Source: Coniferiporia sulphurascens (lineage: Eukaryota > Basidiomycota > Agaricomycetes > Hymenochaetales > Hymenochaetaceae). Taken from it: DNA of 64,000 nucleotides. Positions 12,611 to 25,594 of the stretch are shown one piece after another. The number at the start of each line of letters is the position of its first letter. The stretch's first letter is position 1. The translations under genes and the position numbers were made by a program. The stretch is from NCBI GenBank assembly GCA_002794785.1, contig NBBA01000001.1, forward strand, positions 4,920,707-4,984,706, given 5' to 3'. The notes beneath the pieces are model-generated. The model had not been told where the DNA came from. It was given only the letters and a program-made list of their open reading frames with translations, and did not search any database.

Positions 12611-13544
12611 ATGTCTCACCGCACACCTTGGTCACAATCCTCCCTGCCTTCTGATCGAATAAAACAGAAAAGCCGCCCATCAACGCCGGTTTCGTCAAAA
12701 AATAAAGGAAAGGCGAAGGATGTACAGCCGCAGGCGCCGAAGAGCGCCGCTGTCCGTGCGCTCGAGACTGCAATCGCAGACCTACAAGGCACACCCGGGG
12801 ACGAAAAAGACCCCAATGGAGGCTGTTTCTGCCAAGGTGTGTGCCCTCGTCCCAATTACCGTCACTCTCCAGCTTATTCTCGTTTACGTGGGACCACCAG
12901 CGAGGACCCATGCGCTATCCGCGCATACCCCGCTCTGCATGCACTGCGGACTTATTCTCTGCGTACTGAACCCAGCGCACCGCAGTTGCCCGCACTGTAA
13001 CACGCCACTCCTTAGTGCGGCTGCCCGTTCAGCGTTGCTCGACCGTCTCCGTAGTGAGCTCGAAGCCACGAAAGCGCAAGAGGAAGAAGACGCGGCGCGT
13101 GCACGCGAGGAAGCACGCGTCGCGGCTGGTGCATTCCCGCAGCTCGGCGAGGCAGCCGGTGCGGGCGGTGAGGCTAAGGCGCCGCCCCAGACGCACAAGG
13201 TCCTGTCGCTGAACGCGAAGACGAAGCGCGTGACTGTCGCGTCCTACTCGCCCGCTCCCTCGCCAGCACCTTCCAGGCCGCAGGAGTCCGAGAGTCCCCG
13301 AGCGGAGATCCCTCCTACACGTGTCCCGCCCCCGCCGCGCGAGATTGTGTACGCATCACGGCGGCCAGACCTTGCACGGCCGTGGGCGGATGTGCGCGAC
13401 GATGGCTTCGCACGAACGTTGACGTATGTACGCGACCCACAGATTGAGCGTGAAGAGGCACGAGAAAACAGGAAGGCGCGGAAGGCGATGAAGGCGGCGG
13501 GTGCAAATGAAAATGATGGTGTTCCCAGCGAGGCGGGGGGATAA
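12611..13544 (+). CDS. ASC-1/TRIP4-type zinc-finger protein (zf-C2HC5)
   Basis: Two exons (12611-12836 and 12901-13544) give about 289 residues. At the splice junction the protein reads GGCFCQARTHALSAHTPLCMHCGLILC and then HRSCPHCNTPLL. This is the C2HC5 zinc finger of activating signal cointegrator 1 (TRIP4; Rqt4 in yeast), with the Cys pairs visible. In known systems this protein belongs to the ASC-1/RQT complex that splits collided ribosomes together with an Ski2-like helicase. The N-terminal part is basic and low-complexity. After the finger there is an Ala/Glu coiled-coil segment (SELEATKAQEEEDAARAREE) and a Pro-rich region ending in VYASRRPDLARPWADVRDD. I do not see the ASCH domain found in animal TRIP4; the short fungal form is expected to lack it. 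The intron is supported because it completes the finger. Confidence 0.85.
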
Positions 13545-13670
13545 CTTGCCGGACTTATATAAAAGTTCGGTTATAATTTCTCTCCGACGATCTTTCGCAA
13601 ATGTATCTGAACAATGTTATTTACTCATACAGTCTGCGAGGCTTCATTGTTATATATCAGGGAAGACACC

Positions 13671-16287
13671 TCAGAAGGTGACGAATGCACTGTTCTTTTT
13701 CTTCCCGAACGCGTATACAAGGCGCGCGCTAAGGTATACTCCGGACATGACACCGATAATAACACTTAACACTGCGTCCAAGATCAGAACAAAGTCAACA
13801 ATGGGAAGAAAATGTGTACTTACTCTTTCGCGCCAAGGCCAATGATTGGGTGTACTCATCCTCGCCAGGTGCATTATATGAGCTTGCCAGGCCACCAGCC
13901 TCTGCAAGGCCAGTCGGGATGAGCAGCCATATACCCGTGAGCATGATCGTAAACGCCGTGCCGCCCATCTTGCGTGAGTAAACGTTGCCGAGCAGACTGA
14001 CGACGAAGCTACCGAGCAGCGCGGTATAGTCAGGATGGCCTGCGAGACCCATACGCCGATTCGCGAGCTGCGTCACTGCAGTGCTCGTGCAGCTGATGAG
14101 CACCATCACAGGCATCTGCGTGCTGCGAACGGGCTGCGCTCGCTTCATACTTAGCACGAGATTCAGCACGGGCAGCAGCACGAACAACGAATACCAAGGC
14201 AATGGGCGTAGCAGCCACGGCCATTGGGGGTCACGCACACACCCATTAACGACGTTCGTCGTCGCCGCCGCGGCCACCTCTTGGAATGACCAGGTTCCCG
14301 TTAGATTCTGTGGGCTCAGCCACGCAGGTGTTGTGTCGTTTGTGCTGAAGAACGTCCCATTGAACGTTTCATACTTGTCCGCCATACCCGCCACGATACG
14401 CCGTCCGTGCGAGTCGAAATGTAGCCAAATGTCTGAGCCCACCGTGAGGCCGAAACCAAGGTAAAGGGACGTCATGAGGCCAGCGACAACTTTTGATGAT
14501 CCAAGATTAACGTTTTTACTCGCGATGTCGAGAACGCCAGACACTGCAGGCGAAATATTAGTATACGGAGTTTAATAGAACGAAAAGGGAGCCATACGCA
14601 TTATAGAACCGGGGAGCATCCCGGCTACGCCCGTAGACGATATCGACTGGTAGCAGAAGACCTGGTTTGGCACTCGGACACTCAAAGCTCTAGCGACAAG
14701 TGATACGATCCCAGCGACAAAGATGCTAGGAAAGCCCTTCAGCACGTATTCTCAGAGCTAAGAAAACCAAACTCACTCTGCACCACTTGAACTCAGTTCA
14801 CTCCTTGAAGCACGCTGCTGGGCGAAGAACACAAGCAAGCTCAGGACTCCCGAAACCCACATATCATTCAAGCTTCCACCGAATGAACTCCCGCATAGTA
14901 TGAATCCCTGCACAAAGGTAAGGACGAATTGCGTTTTCTTCGAGTACAGAGGTGCGCGGGCTAAAAGTTCCTCGATGCGTATACGACCCTCCGTCGCAGT
15001 GATTTCGTCGCGTACGACTGCACGGTACGCTTTGTGCGTCTCGTGGATGCGACCTAGGTCGAGTCCGGTGTCCGATTTAATCAGGAGCGTTTCGCTAGAG
15101 TGCTGCTCAGGTAAACCAAACGAGATCTGAACGCATCCAGGAGTGTGCACGAACTGTGCGGGTAGTTCAAAGATTAATGCGAGGGACGCAAGCTGGGGCT
15201 CAATACGGTGCGACGGCGAGCCGAAGAGGAGGAGGGCACGCGCAAGTGTAAGGATAAAACGATGTTGCGCACTTACGGCTTCAAGTTCGGATTAGTGCAC
15301 ACATTCGTAGAGGAATCGGGTCGGACGAAACTTACTGTCTCTGTTATAAACGATACGGTGCCTTTGCACCTTACGCCTGTCCCTGTACGTTAAACTGTGC
15401 CCTTTCCCGCCGTCGTTATCATTGTTGTTGTCCCCTGTCAGATTGTGACGGAGATTCTGAAGGAAAAAGGGCGCCTCACGTCCTCTATCTCTTTTAGGTT
15501 CACCATAGAGCTGAACATCTGCATCCGCCGCCAGCGAGTTTTGAACATCATCTTCTCCGTTCATGTGGATCGCGCGGATAAACATATCACGGTCGTACTC
15601 ATCTCCATGTCCGCCGTGGGCTGACTGCGCTTCTTCATCTCCATCGGGGTCGCTGAAAGAGTTTCGCCGACTGACGGATGCAGAAAGCGGCGGAGACAAA
15701 ATGGGAGGTTCTGCGGTGAACTTGTTGAACTGGGCGCGCAGACGAGCCATAAGTGGCAGGCGCTTTGGCGGAGGTGCATCGAACTGGTGATAACTAGGCA
15801 GGTAGTAGTGATTCGGATCCGTAAATGGAATGGAAACATTGGTATAAGGGCCAGGGGGAAGTCGTGAGCGAGAATGGTCTTGTGGAGGAGTCTGTGGGTC
15901 TTGAAGGGAGGAGTCAAACTGGCTTTGGAACATCGAGCGACTCTGAGCCGTTGGTGACCTGTAATCAGATTCATAGGTGCGCGGGGGGACTTTAGGACCA
16001 GATTGTCTCTTTCTAACAGTTTTGGGACTGTTTTGGCTCCCAGAGAAAACGGTCGAGCCATCATTACTGCTGTGCTTGGCGGAGAGTTCAGGAATGACAT
16101 TGAGGTTCGCGCGCACTGAATCGCGAGGGTTTGTCGCCTGGAGGGCGCCACGAGTACGGGAAGAAGAATCAGAAGGCCGACGGTCCCTGTTGCCGTTTTG
16201 ACGGGAAACATGGCCAGGAATAGCGGTATGTGGGTTGGAGATAACACGAGGTCGGCGTCCCGAGGAGGACGGCGCCGAGTCTGTCAT
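13671..16287 (-). CDS. ThrE/Prm10-type (DUF1212) multipass membrane transporter
   Basis: A large multi-exon gene, estimated at roughly 770 residues. Residues 1 to about 310 (exon from 16287 to about 15360) are disordered and Ser/Pro-rich. The ThrE-type domain follows: FILTLARALLLFGSPSHRIE, LALIFELPAQFVHTPGC, ISFGLPEQHSSETLL and the cytoplasmic block KSDTGLDLGRIHETHKAYR. Several hydrophobic helices come next, with MLPGSIILMSGVLDIASKN and a second repeat half (CTSTAVTQLANRRMGLAGH, TAFTIMLTGIWLLIPTGLA). The last exon (LSVIIGVMSGVYLSARLVYA) is joined through an intron ending near 13771. The N-terminal extension plus the two ThrE halves is the layout of fungal Prm10-like proteins. Bacterial relatives export threonine; the fungal substrate is unknown. 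An alternative start eight codons upstream (16311) is possible. Confidence 0.85.
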
Positions 16288-16955
16288 TGTGCATGAAAGA
16301 ACAAGGAGCACGTTCAGTCCGCTGAATTTTTAGTCTCATAATCTCCCGAAAAGCGATGCATTCAAAAGGGGGCTGGCTGGTTGGTCGGGTTGCCTGACTT
16401 CAGCAAATATTGGGGCTGACATTAGCCTGGCTAGGCCACAGATTGTATACCACAGGTCAGAAAAAGCCTTGCATAGCAAAGACCTCGAATGTCGTCCATG
16501 TATGTTCAGGTTGTTAAGACTATCCGGTAATTCGCGGAAGATCACGAAAGCCTAAGGACTGCCGTTCAAGAATTTCTAGCAGTATCACAGAACGACAGCT
16601 TAGCGCATTTGAAGCACTTAATATATGGAAGTTTCTTAAGAGACCCTTGTGTATTTCGAGTGTTACGGGGAGTTTTGAGGACACTGAATTTGTTCGTAAA
16701 AAGTTTCATGGCCCTCAACGGGTTCAGTTTGAGGTTGACTCTGAAGATTCAGAAGAAGAGACGACCCTGAGAGATCACGTGCTCCTCAGGCGCAAAGCCA
16801 AACAGACATAAACAACACGGTCACGCCTTGTTTGACTAGCTGAGTTCTAATTCTGTGTCGTTTTAAACACCTGGCAGTTCCAAGCCTTTCGACCCTAACC
16901 AACCTCTCGCTTTCCCAACCCTCCCGTATAGATCCGTTCGACATCGTCTGAAAAG
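16288..16955. promoter_or_regulatory. Divergent promoter region, ThrE-like gene and HMG-box gene
   Basis: The 668 bp between divergent starts. No frame of note is present. A pyrimidine-rich strand precedes the HMG-box start (around 16890-16930), a common feature of highly expressed fungal genes. No TATA box is convincing. Confidence 0.45.
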
Positions 16956-17515
16956 ATGCCTCGTGTAGCAACTGGTGAGTACCAAGTGATTTACCGATTA
17001 CGCACGCTGATGGCTGGTCCTCGATATGCAGAGAAAAAGACAAAGGTTGCGACGAAGGCTGCCAACACCAGGACTAGCAAGGCGAAGGATGAGGATAAGC
17101 CTGGTACGTACATCGATAAGGTTGAGAGGGAACTGTAGCTGACGTATGTCATCTTCGCTCTCTAGCCAAGGCCAAGCGAGCGCCCAGCGCATACAACCTT
17201 TTCATGCAGAAAGAACTACAGGAATGGAGGAAAAACAACAAAGATGGGAAGATTAAGGACGGCATGGTAGCTGTGAGTATCAGACTTCGCTCACTCTAAC
17301 GGACTGTTCGCTGACAAATGTCCATACAGGTTGCGGCGTTATGGCGCGATTCACCGGAGAACCCAAAGCGTGGACAGACACCAGCTGCGAAGAGGGCCCC
17401 CAAGCCAAAAGTCAGCAAGGAAAACGCCAAAGAGAAGGTCAAGAAGCCTAAGGCAAAAAAGAAGGAGGCCTCTTCTGAGGAAGAGGAGGTTGAAGATGAT
17501 GAGGACGACGAGTGA
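16956..17515 (+). CDS. Small HMG-box chromatin protein
   Basis: Four exons (16956-16974, 17032-17103, 17166-17272, 17330-17515) join in frame to 127 residues. Order: a short basic N-terminal segment (KKTKVATKAANTRTSKAK); one HMG/YABBY-like box starting KRAPSAYNLFMQKELQEWR and continuing VAALWRDSPENPKRG; a Lys-rich segment (KENAKEKVKKPKAKKKE); and an acidic tail EEEEVEDDEDDE. This layout, with a single box followed by basic and acidic tails, fits nucleosome-associated architectural proteins. DNA binding is inferred from the family. The first exon codes for only six full codons, so the start depends on splicing; the first ATG after the pyrimidine-rich leader is used. Confidence 0.85.
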
Positions 17516-18322
17516 ATAGATCGCGCGTTATAGTGAGCATAGCCTCGTGCATAGTCAACGTTCTCTGAGACCCAACTTATGGCACAATAATAGCTGACAG
17601 CTTCTCATCGATCTGATCATCTCGATCATCTGCATACCTGATACGGAGCGCCGCCGACGCTGCCGAATACGATATCCTATTCATTCCTCAACTCTTTCGA
17701 CTCCGCTGCCAGTGAATGCAGTTTAGACACCTTTCCTGTACCCACTCTTTATAGCCTGCGTGTGCGTATGTGGCAGTCAGTCCTCTGTCCCAGCTTCATG
17801 GACTACTTTGCCCAGACTCGTTTTCATCTTCGTCTTTGGTCCTGCTGGTCTCGTTCGGTTCTGGGTTCGCGCTCGAAATATTGTGAATGTAAACATGTAC
17901 AGTACAATGTGTCTGCTAATAATTTAAAGTTTCTCCTAATGCTACCGGTGTGTTAAGTATGCTGGGTCGACCCGGCTTATCTCATGATCGATTCACCAAG
18001 GCTTTCGTAGTGAACGCTGTCCGCTCATTATTCGTGGTGAGCATGCATACGTGTATGTACTCGCAAATGTGTTTGAATTATGAGGAACAAACGTATATAC
18101 AGTACAAGACTAGATGTCGGGATGGGAGCTTTGAGTGAAGAGGTTTCAGTTATACAAGAAGCCGAATCTAACCAGACGGCGGAACAACAAATCGGATCTG
18201 GCGGGATAATTTAAGATAGGGTATGCAAGTGGGAACAACAGCCGGAGCGCAACAACAGTCAGCTAAACAGGTTAAGGATGAGAAGGGGTAGAAACCATTC
18301 GCAGGTAGAAAAGGGAGAGTTT
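17516..18322. other. Convergent 3' flank
   Basis: About 800 bp between the stops of the HMG-box gene (plus) and the coiled-coil gene (minus). Short frames only, without motifs. It must contain both poly(A) sites. Nothing else is recognised. Confidence 0.4.
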
Positions 18323-21174
18323 TTAATCGTCGTACAGGCCATTTGTCGTTCGCACAAACGGCGTGTGGCCAAAGGACATGCGGGATGCGGGACGGCTTCG
18401 CTCGCTCGCAGCTCTTCCTTCCCGGTAGACCGTAGAAGCCGTCCGGGAGCTGGGAAGTGGCGCGCGTCGCGCAGCAGACGTGGTTGATTGCGCCTGTGAA
18501 GTCGGCGAAGCGAGACCCCCGAAATCACCGAACCCTGGTTGTCCAAAGTCGAATGTAGATGCGCGCGAGGGCGGACGCACAGGTCCCGACGCACCGCGAC
18601 CCGTCACGCTGTGGCCACCACCGCTGCGCCCACCCACACTGCGCCCGTCGTCATAGGGGTACGCACCGCGCCGAGATGTCGTATGAGGCGAATCCTGAGA
18701 ACTGCTCAGGTCCGGATCTGTGTCGGGGTCGTGGAACGCGTTTGTGTCCCCATTCGAGACGGCGTCAGAGTGCGCTCTACGGTGCGAGTGCGGCTGTTGA
18801 CTAGGGTGATGTTCGGCACTGAAGTAGTCAGCCGCACTACCTGAGCGTGCAGGGAGCCCACTAATCGAATCTGCACCCCGTCGGTGGGCGGTAGGGGTTT
18901 TTGACATCGACCGGCTTGGAGGTCCGCCGCCAGTTGCGCCGTATCGCGGATCAGTCGGAAAAGACCCATCATGGAACGGCCCGGGTGGAGCATAGCCACC
19001 CATTGGGACTCCGGGAGTGACCGCTCCCGGAGCGAAGTGCTGCGAAGGATAACCTCCACTGGGAACCGGTGCGGAGACGCGACGAGCACCCGAGCCTATG
19101 CTCCCACTTGGGCCACCTAGACCCATATTCTCCGAACGTGGACTCACAGAAGATCCATATCTGAAACCCGTCCTCGACGCGGGTCGGTCATGGGCAGAGT
19201 TCCTGGAGGTGGGCGGATGAGCAGAATACACGGGCGCTGTGGACTGCTCTGGCGAAAACATCACTGGTTGGGGATTAAACGGAGACAGGTGTGCAGGGAG
19301 AGTGGCAACTGTTGCGATTGTATCAGTGGATTCCGGCCTGGACTATATAAGCGTCAGCTAAAGCGCAGGAAGAAAGACGTCCAACGTACTGGAGGCTCTA
19401 TGACAATCCCTGGTACAGAACTCTCGGAGGAGTATCCTCTGCCCACGTCTCGCAGCTGCGCAACCCGCGATGGCCGAGGGAAGGATCCTGCATCTGATTG
19501 AATGCCTGGGCTTGAGATCGTGCTCGAGGAGCTAACGGATGTGACTCTGGGCCGCGTAAAACCGGCTGAGGACGGAGGCCGCACTGTTGAAGGACGGGAA
19601 GGGATATAATTTTGGCCAGGCGCTGGAAGGGGGACGATCTAGGCGCTCGAGATTAGAACTCCTTATGCCACATTAGTAAAGGTTTAAAAATACTTACTTC
19701 TTCCTGCTGTGGGAGCGAATCAAACTGCATACCTGTTCTCTGCGTATGACCTCGCCTCTGTCTAGGTGTCCTCGAGTCGGAACGCATTGGGAACTCGTGG
19801 CTATCGCTTGACGTAGATGTCGAGTACGATTCCGAATAGACTTGCTCAGCAGATGCCGGAGGAACATCCCTTGAGTGAATGTGAGCATGTATGTGACTGT
19901 GTGGGGGCTGCTGGGGATGGCGGGGATGGGTGTTGAAATGGGCTGATTGACTGTATGGGTCTCGATCACGTTGAGAAAACATCGCGGTTCGCGACATTGG
20001 ACGCATTGCATGGGAAGAGGGTGGACGCGGCGCCGTCATGTTGACGACATCGGGGACAGATGCGGATACAGGTAACGGTGAGCGTACTATAATGTGGTCT
20101 GGGATGGGCCTTGAATCCGGCATAATCATGTCATGAGCCGCATTTGGAGGCATCTGCTGATAATAAATGTCCTCCCGGGTGTCTTGACGGAAAGGTGGTG
20201 TCATGGCTGATTGACGCGGGTTGGGACGACGAACTGGACCCCGGGGTATGATAGGTACAGAAGCTGGAGGGGGTACCGGCAACGGGGCAGTACCATCGGT
20301 AGACTCGGGAGCTCGTACATGAGCCGCTTGATATTGTTGCGGCTGAGGCATCTCTCGACTTGCGGCTTGCTGGATGGCCTCTTCCTCTTCAACGTCGTCA
20401 TCCTCTTCCTCGACGAGCGGAGGCCTATCCCCACCTCTTAATTCTCTTGGGACGGGTGGAACCGGCTCGTTCATCATTAGCTCTCTCAGTACCTCCTCCC
20501 GCCCCTGTCTCCATCCCTCTTCTCGCGCACGGCGAGCCAGTTCGGCCCCTTTGATTTTGTGGGTAGCAACGCGCATCTTCTCCATCGCACTCTCAGCTCT
20601 TTGGAGTTCCAGATCGCTCTGCGATATCATATCATTCGCGCGCCTAAGCTGTGACTGAGCGTTCTCGAATTGAAGTTTGTACAGTTTGAGCTCGGCTTGC
20701 AGGCGCGCTGCCTCTTGTTGAGAGGCGAGGTGGGCTCGGTGGGTTCCTTTAAGTTTCTCCGCCGTCTCGATCGCAGCGCGCTCAGCATCCACAGCCCGCT
20801 GCGACTCTGCGCGAAGTACGCCATATGCGCGCTCCAGCTGCACCTGTAGACGTTCTGCATCTGCCTTCTCTTCGATGAGGATGCGGACGAGCTCGCGACC
20901 CGACGAAGAGTTCTTCCTGCTTCGCCTGCCGGAGGACGCGCGCGAGCGACTGGTGAGGCGCGATTTTAATTCTGAGTCTGAATAGACATATTCGGTGCTA
21001 TCGCGACCTTTTCCCTCTGTATAGTCGTCTTCAAGATCGCCAGCGAATCCACTGTCGTAGCCGTTGCCCGCCGGACTGAAAAACCAAGCCGTTAGTATGC
21101 TCCTGACAGAAAAAAACAGCATAAGTCTCGACTGACCCCCTGTGGTGAGAATGCGCGTGAAGTGTAGGCGGCAT
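18323..21174 (-). CDS. Long disordered protein with central coiled coil, unknown function
   Basis: I do not recognise the family. A 38-nt first exon (21137-21174, starting MPPTLHAHSHHRG) joins in frame to a long exon (19698-21075). Then come an exon around 19390-19590 and a last exon ending at the stop at 18323; the junction near 19260-19390 is not resolved. The long exon opens with a Ser/Arg-rich region (SRSRASSGRRSRKNSSSGRE). A coiled coil of about 150 residues follows, from RILIEEKADAERLQVQLERA to AREEGWRQGREEVLRELM. After that there is an acidic stretch (VEEEDDDVEEEEA) and several hundred residues rich in Pro, Ser and His. The last exon is Gly/Ser/Pro-rich and ends FVRTTNGLYDD. A cytoskeletal or septal scaffold is possible but not shown. 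Confidence 0.7.
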
Positions 21175-21567
21175 TCAAAGAGGGGGATGACGATAGCAAC
21201 GCAAGAGCTGCGTGCATTTCATAGTTCGAAGCTATTGGTAGAACTTCAGCCCGAGAGTTTGAGCAAACGATCACGTGCGCTTTCCGCCCATTAATCAATG
21301 TTATTTTCCGTTTCCTTAAATCCAAGGACTTTAACTGGAAGTTGCACTTCATTTCATATGCCGCATTTGCGTACTCTCGCTGGGTATGATGTATTGCGAC
21401 CAGGTTATTATCGAACTTCGAAGGCGAGACTCGGGAGCATTCGCATCTGTACCTTTGCACGTGACTGCCTCAGCCTGCTTTTGCACTCGCCAAAGCCTCG
21501 AGCCTCTTCAAGTTGGCTAGTTGCGAGCCGCTGCGGCCCCCGCAAACATACTCTGCAACACCTCGAA
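21175..21567. promoter_or_regulatory. Divergent promoter region, coiled-coil gene and F-box gene
   Basis: The 393 bp between divergent starts. Frames on both strands (for example 21298-21711) overlap the F-box gene and carry no motif. No clear TATA box. Confidence 0.4.
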
Positions 21568-23294
21568 ATGGTCGTCAGGATACTGCAGAAAGATGCATGT
21601 GGAATTCTGCGCTTTCCAGAAGACATTCTGTTATCTATACTATGCACCTGCGAAGTCGAAGACGTCTTAGCGCTGGAGATGGTACACTTTCATATAAGCA
21701 TTTCCTGGTAGACCGCTCACCAAGGAGTATCAGACCTGCACGATGCTTCGCAAGCTTGTTGCGTCTCGTCCAGTTTGGCTTGCTCAGCTGCGGTCCCTGG
21801 ATCAATATCACGCCCCCGATATCCCGCCCCACATATCACTGTCCAAGATTTCAGTACTTTCTTTACGGAGCAAAGTCCTTCGTGCAGTCAGGTCTTACAA
21901 GAGCTGGAGCCGTGGAGAATCGCCACGGTGTACGCAAGAGAAGATTGTGCGTTTACCAGAAGCCCCCTCGTACTTTCGTCGCGAGATGCCGGCGATCACA
22001 CTCGTACCGGGGGGAGAGTATCTGACGGTGTTTTGGCCAGAAGGCGTACTCGAGATCATCGACGTGCAGACCAGCCGAATAGTGTGGATGTATCCTCCGG
22101 TAAGCTGCCGGGACACGGTGAAAATGGAGGAGTTTGGCGTCGAGGCGCGGGACGATGGTAGTCTAACGCTTATAGCGTGCCTGCGAAGCATGTCACCGCA
22201 TCTCAGTGAGTCTATTAGTCTATAATACCCAGGAGTCTGTCTCAGTTTACTGAGGCCGGCCAGGTGAATCCACGGTCGTCTTCTTAGTAAACCGTGTCGA
22301 GCCCCAGAAGAATCGATCAGCGATCGTGTTTCAGCAGCTCTTTCACGAAGATCCGGACCAGTTCGATTTTGTCGAATGTGCGAAGATAAGTGGCGATATC
22401 GCTGTGGTGTGCATGACGAACAGAATTTGTGTGATAAACTGGGCAGACTTCAACTGTGTTGAACTATCCATGGTGGGCTTGGACGTCTTTTCCTTTGGAC
22501 CTGATTGATCATATATGCGTATACAGGCACGCTATGTCGACTGCATCGAGATTGTAGGCTCACATATAGTCTGCGCACAACATGCTGAGGACGACGATTC
22601 TTCCCTTGTGCTCATCTCTATCGATCACGTCTTTGAGTCTGCTATTCCCTCAAGAGCCCCGTCGCCTCTCTCGACTGAGCCTCGGTCAATGACTGGACGC
22701 TGGCGGCGACTCAACTACAGAGATGCCATATTACAGGTCATTCCGCTTGAACTACCGAAAACCAGTTCAATCATCACTCAGCGTCTCTCATTCTGCACAC
22801 CTTCGTGGCAACTGCCACACTCATGTGGCCGGCTCCCTCAGGCTAGCACCATTCACTTCACGCAATTAATCGAACTCCCTGGTGACCCACGACAATACAT
22901 CAGCGTGCACAGGCTTACCTTCTGTCCTGGACAAAATCTCCACAAGTCATTGCTTCCGAATCCTCCCCTTGACCCAATCCCGAATTCGGGATCCCTGGTG
23001 CTGGATGACCAGGTGGTCATCCCTAACCCAGTCCCTGATACGGTATGCACGACGGGTGCAACTACGGTGACGCGGTCCGGCCGCGCGGTGATCGCGTGTG
23101 TGGAACGCGACTCCGGCGCGCCAGTTCACTTCGCTTTCAGTCTCGCCACTGTGGGAGAGACTTGTGTCAAACAATGTGGAATCATCGATATCCCACGTAA
23201 AATGAAAGGACACAGCCTTGAAATGGAGACATACAGCGAGGCAGTCGTGTATGTGATCTTCCCGTCCAAGGTCGTCATCAGGTACTATGATTAA
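21568..23294 (+). CDS. F-box protein
   Basis: An N-terminal F-box is followed by a long region of unknown fold, as in the large family of basidiomycete F-box proteins that act as substrate adaptors of SCF ubiquitin ligases. Exon 1 is 21568-21681 (LRFPEDILLSILCTCEVEDVLALE). Exon 2 is 21734-22205 and completes the F-box (CTMLRKLVASRPVWLAQL), then reads VLRAVRSYKSWSRG and LVPGGEYLTVFWPEGVLEI. Exon 3 starts at 22264 (STVVFLVNRVEPQKNRS). The last exon starts near 22530 (ARYVDCIEIVGSHIVCAQ) and ends at 23294 (VYVIFPSKVVIRYYD). The C-terminal half has alternating strand-like segments that could form a propeller, but I see no clear WD or Kelch repeat. The exon 3 to 4 junction is uncertain. The target is unknown. 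Confidence 0.8.
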
Positions 23295-23636
23295 ACGTCC
23301 TACTTCACCCGGTTTCTTGTTTAAGTTTGTTTTCTTGGTTCCCAGCAAGATGTTGTGCATTTGGGACGCTCTCGTTACACTTTTCTGGTTTGCATGTCAG
23401 GTTTGGATTCTATACCCTGTACTCTTCCTTCTTTTCCGTATCGTATGTAGTGAAATATTGAACATTTTTTTCACTACGCACATGCATGAGAGGCTAAATA
23501 AGGTATTGCCTACCGGAGATTCTCGGCGTGAATAAAATATTTGATGCCCCCGAGTCTATGCCGGGTCTGCGCTACTCCGATCCGTACCTCCACTATCACC
23601 TCATCGTCTACAACATCTTCACATCCGACGAAAGCA
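23295..23636. other. Spacer between F-box gene and phosphoglycerate mutase gene
   Basis: The 342 bp between two plus-strand genes hold a pyrimidine-rich stretch (around 23380-23440) and an AT-rich segment near 23530. Probably the 3' UTR of one gene and the promoter of the next. Confidence 0.4.
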
Positions 23637-25594
23637 ATGTCCGAGGTCAAGAACAAGGTCTGTTTGATGTGAGCAACGTCGTGCTTGTCATATGCTTCCA
23701 GATTTTACCGACTATATGCACACGCGCGTAGTGTTCACGATGGCTGGGGAATTGCGCCAGAGAAAGGCATGAAGGGCGACGCCATCGACGCGGGTACGAC
23801 GACGAACATGGACGCCATTGCGGCGGACCACAATGTCCGTACTCTCGCGGCGCACGGCCTCGCCGTCGGGCTGAATGATGGGCTCATGGGCAACTCGGAA
23901 GTCGGGTGAGTATGCGACCGCTCCCTATATGCACGCGTCATTGATGGCCTGCGCTAGCCACCTGAACATCGGTGCCGGGCGCATCGTCTGGCAGGATATC
24001 GTACGCATCGACCAGTCCATCAAAAAGCGCGAATTCCACAAGATGGACAGAATCCTCGAGTCGTTTAAGCACGCGAAGGAGGGCAATGGCCGTCTTCACC
24101 TCCTCGGGCTGGTGCGGCCACTCTAACGCCATAACTAATTATTGTATTGACTCATTAAATTTATTAGGTTTCTGATGGTGGTGTTCATTCGCACATAAAG
24201 CACCTCTTTGCCCTACTTGAGACTGCTAAGGAGCAGGAGATACCGAAGACCTTCGTCCACTTCTTTGGTGACGGCCGTGACACAGCGCCCGAGTCAGCGG
24301 CAGGCTACGCGAAGGAGCTGGTCGAATTTATAGAAAAGGAGAAGTACGGAGAACTCGCCACCATTGTCGGTCGCTACTATGCTATGGACCGTGACAAGCG
24401 CTGGGAACGAGTCAAGATTGCCGTAGAAGCGTTGGTGAAGGGTGAGGGCGAGAAGGTAGAAGATGCAGTGAAGGCGATAGAGGAAAGGTACAAGAAGGGA
24501 GAAACTGACGAGTTCCTAAAGCCAATCATTGTCAACGGCGACGAGGGAAGAATCAAAGGTACGTTGTTCTAAAGCATTACAGTTACCACAGGCTTATATT
24601 ATTTCAGAGGGTGACACGCTGTTCTTTTTCAACTATCGTTCGGATCGTATGCGTGAGCTGGCCACTGTCCTTGGTCTTGAAGATAAGCCCATGGAAGTCG
24701 ATGTCCCCAAGGACCTCGTAAGTGTTTCTGGTTCCTCAGTCTTCATCTTAGACACTCACCAACGCGCCGATTAGAACATTACAACCATGTCGCGCTATAA
24801 TTCAGCTTTTCCTTTCAGGTTGCCTTCCCCCCACAAGCTATGACGAACGTCCTTGCGGAGACGCTCGCCAAGCAGGGTGTCAACCAGGCACATGTTGCTG
24901 AGACTGAGAAGTACGCGCACGTTACTTTCTTCTTCAATGGAGGCGTCGAGAAACAGTTCGGGGCAGAGGAACGCTTCATGATCCCATCACCGAAGGTTCC
25001 GACGTACGACCAGCAGCCAGAAATGAGCGTACAGGGTGTCGCAGACAAAGTGGCAGAACTCGTGAAGAAAGGCGAGTACGAGTTTGTCATGTGCAACTTT
25101 GCTCCTCCCGATATGGTATGTATTACTTTGCAAGAGCGATGCATGGACGACTTGACTTAGTTCTTCTGCTGTGTGGATAGGTGGGACACACCGGAAAATT
25201 CGACGCTGCGGTCAAGGCGATCACCGCCACGGACGCAGCTGTTGGTACAGTGTACAAAGCGTGCGAAGAGGCTGGTTACATCTTGCTTGTCACGGCCGAC
25301 CACGGGAATGCGGAGCAGATGATCAACCTGGAGACAAATGAGCCCCACACAGCTCACACGACGAACAAAGTGCCGTTCATCATGACTGGCGACCCGAAGA
25401 AGTTCAGTTTCGTCGAAGACGAGGAGGGTAAGGATGAGGAGGCGGGAGCATTGTGCGATGTGGCGCCGACAGTATTGGACCTCTTAGGTCTCTCCATCCC
25501 CGAAGGTACGCGTCTCCGAAAAACCCAAAGACGGAAGCTCACCATAATGCAAACTTTAGAGATGACGGGTCGCTCATTATTGGATCGCAAGTAA
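23637..25594 (+). CDS. gpmI: 2,3-bisphosphoglycerate-independent phosphoglycerate mutase
   Basis: This enzyme interconverts 3- and 2-phosphoglycerate in glycolysis in the cytosol, using two Mn ions and a serine nucleophile. Exon 1 (23637-23668) joins exon 2 (23732-23905) to give MSEVKNKVCLIVHDGWGIAP. Exon 2 ends in the active-site motif GLMGNSEVG, which holds the serine; exon 3 (from 23958) continues HLNIGAGR. Further family motifs follow: VSDGGVHSHIKHLFALLE, VHFFGDGRDTAPES, FFNYRSDRMRELA, YAHVTFFFNGGVE, NFAPPDMVGHTGKFDAAV and LVTADHGNAEQM. The metal-binding Asp/His residues are in the last two. A final short exon gives EMTGRSLLDRK. All expected catalytic blocks are intact. The gene has at least seven introns. 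Fungi may use this form, the cofactor-dependent form, or both. Confidence 0.93.
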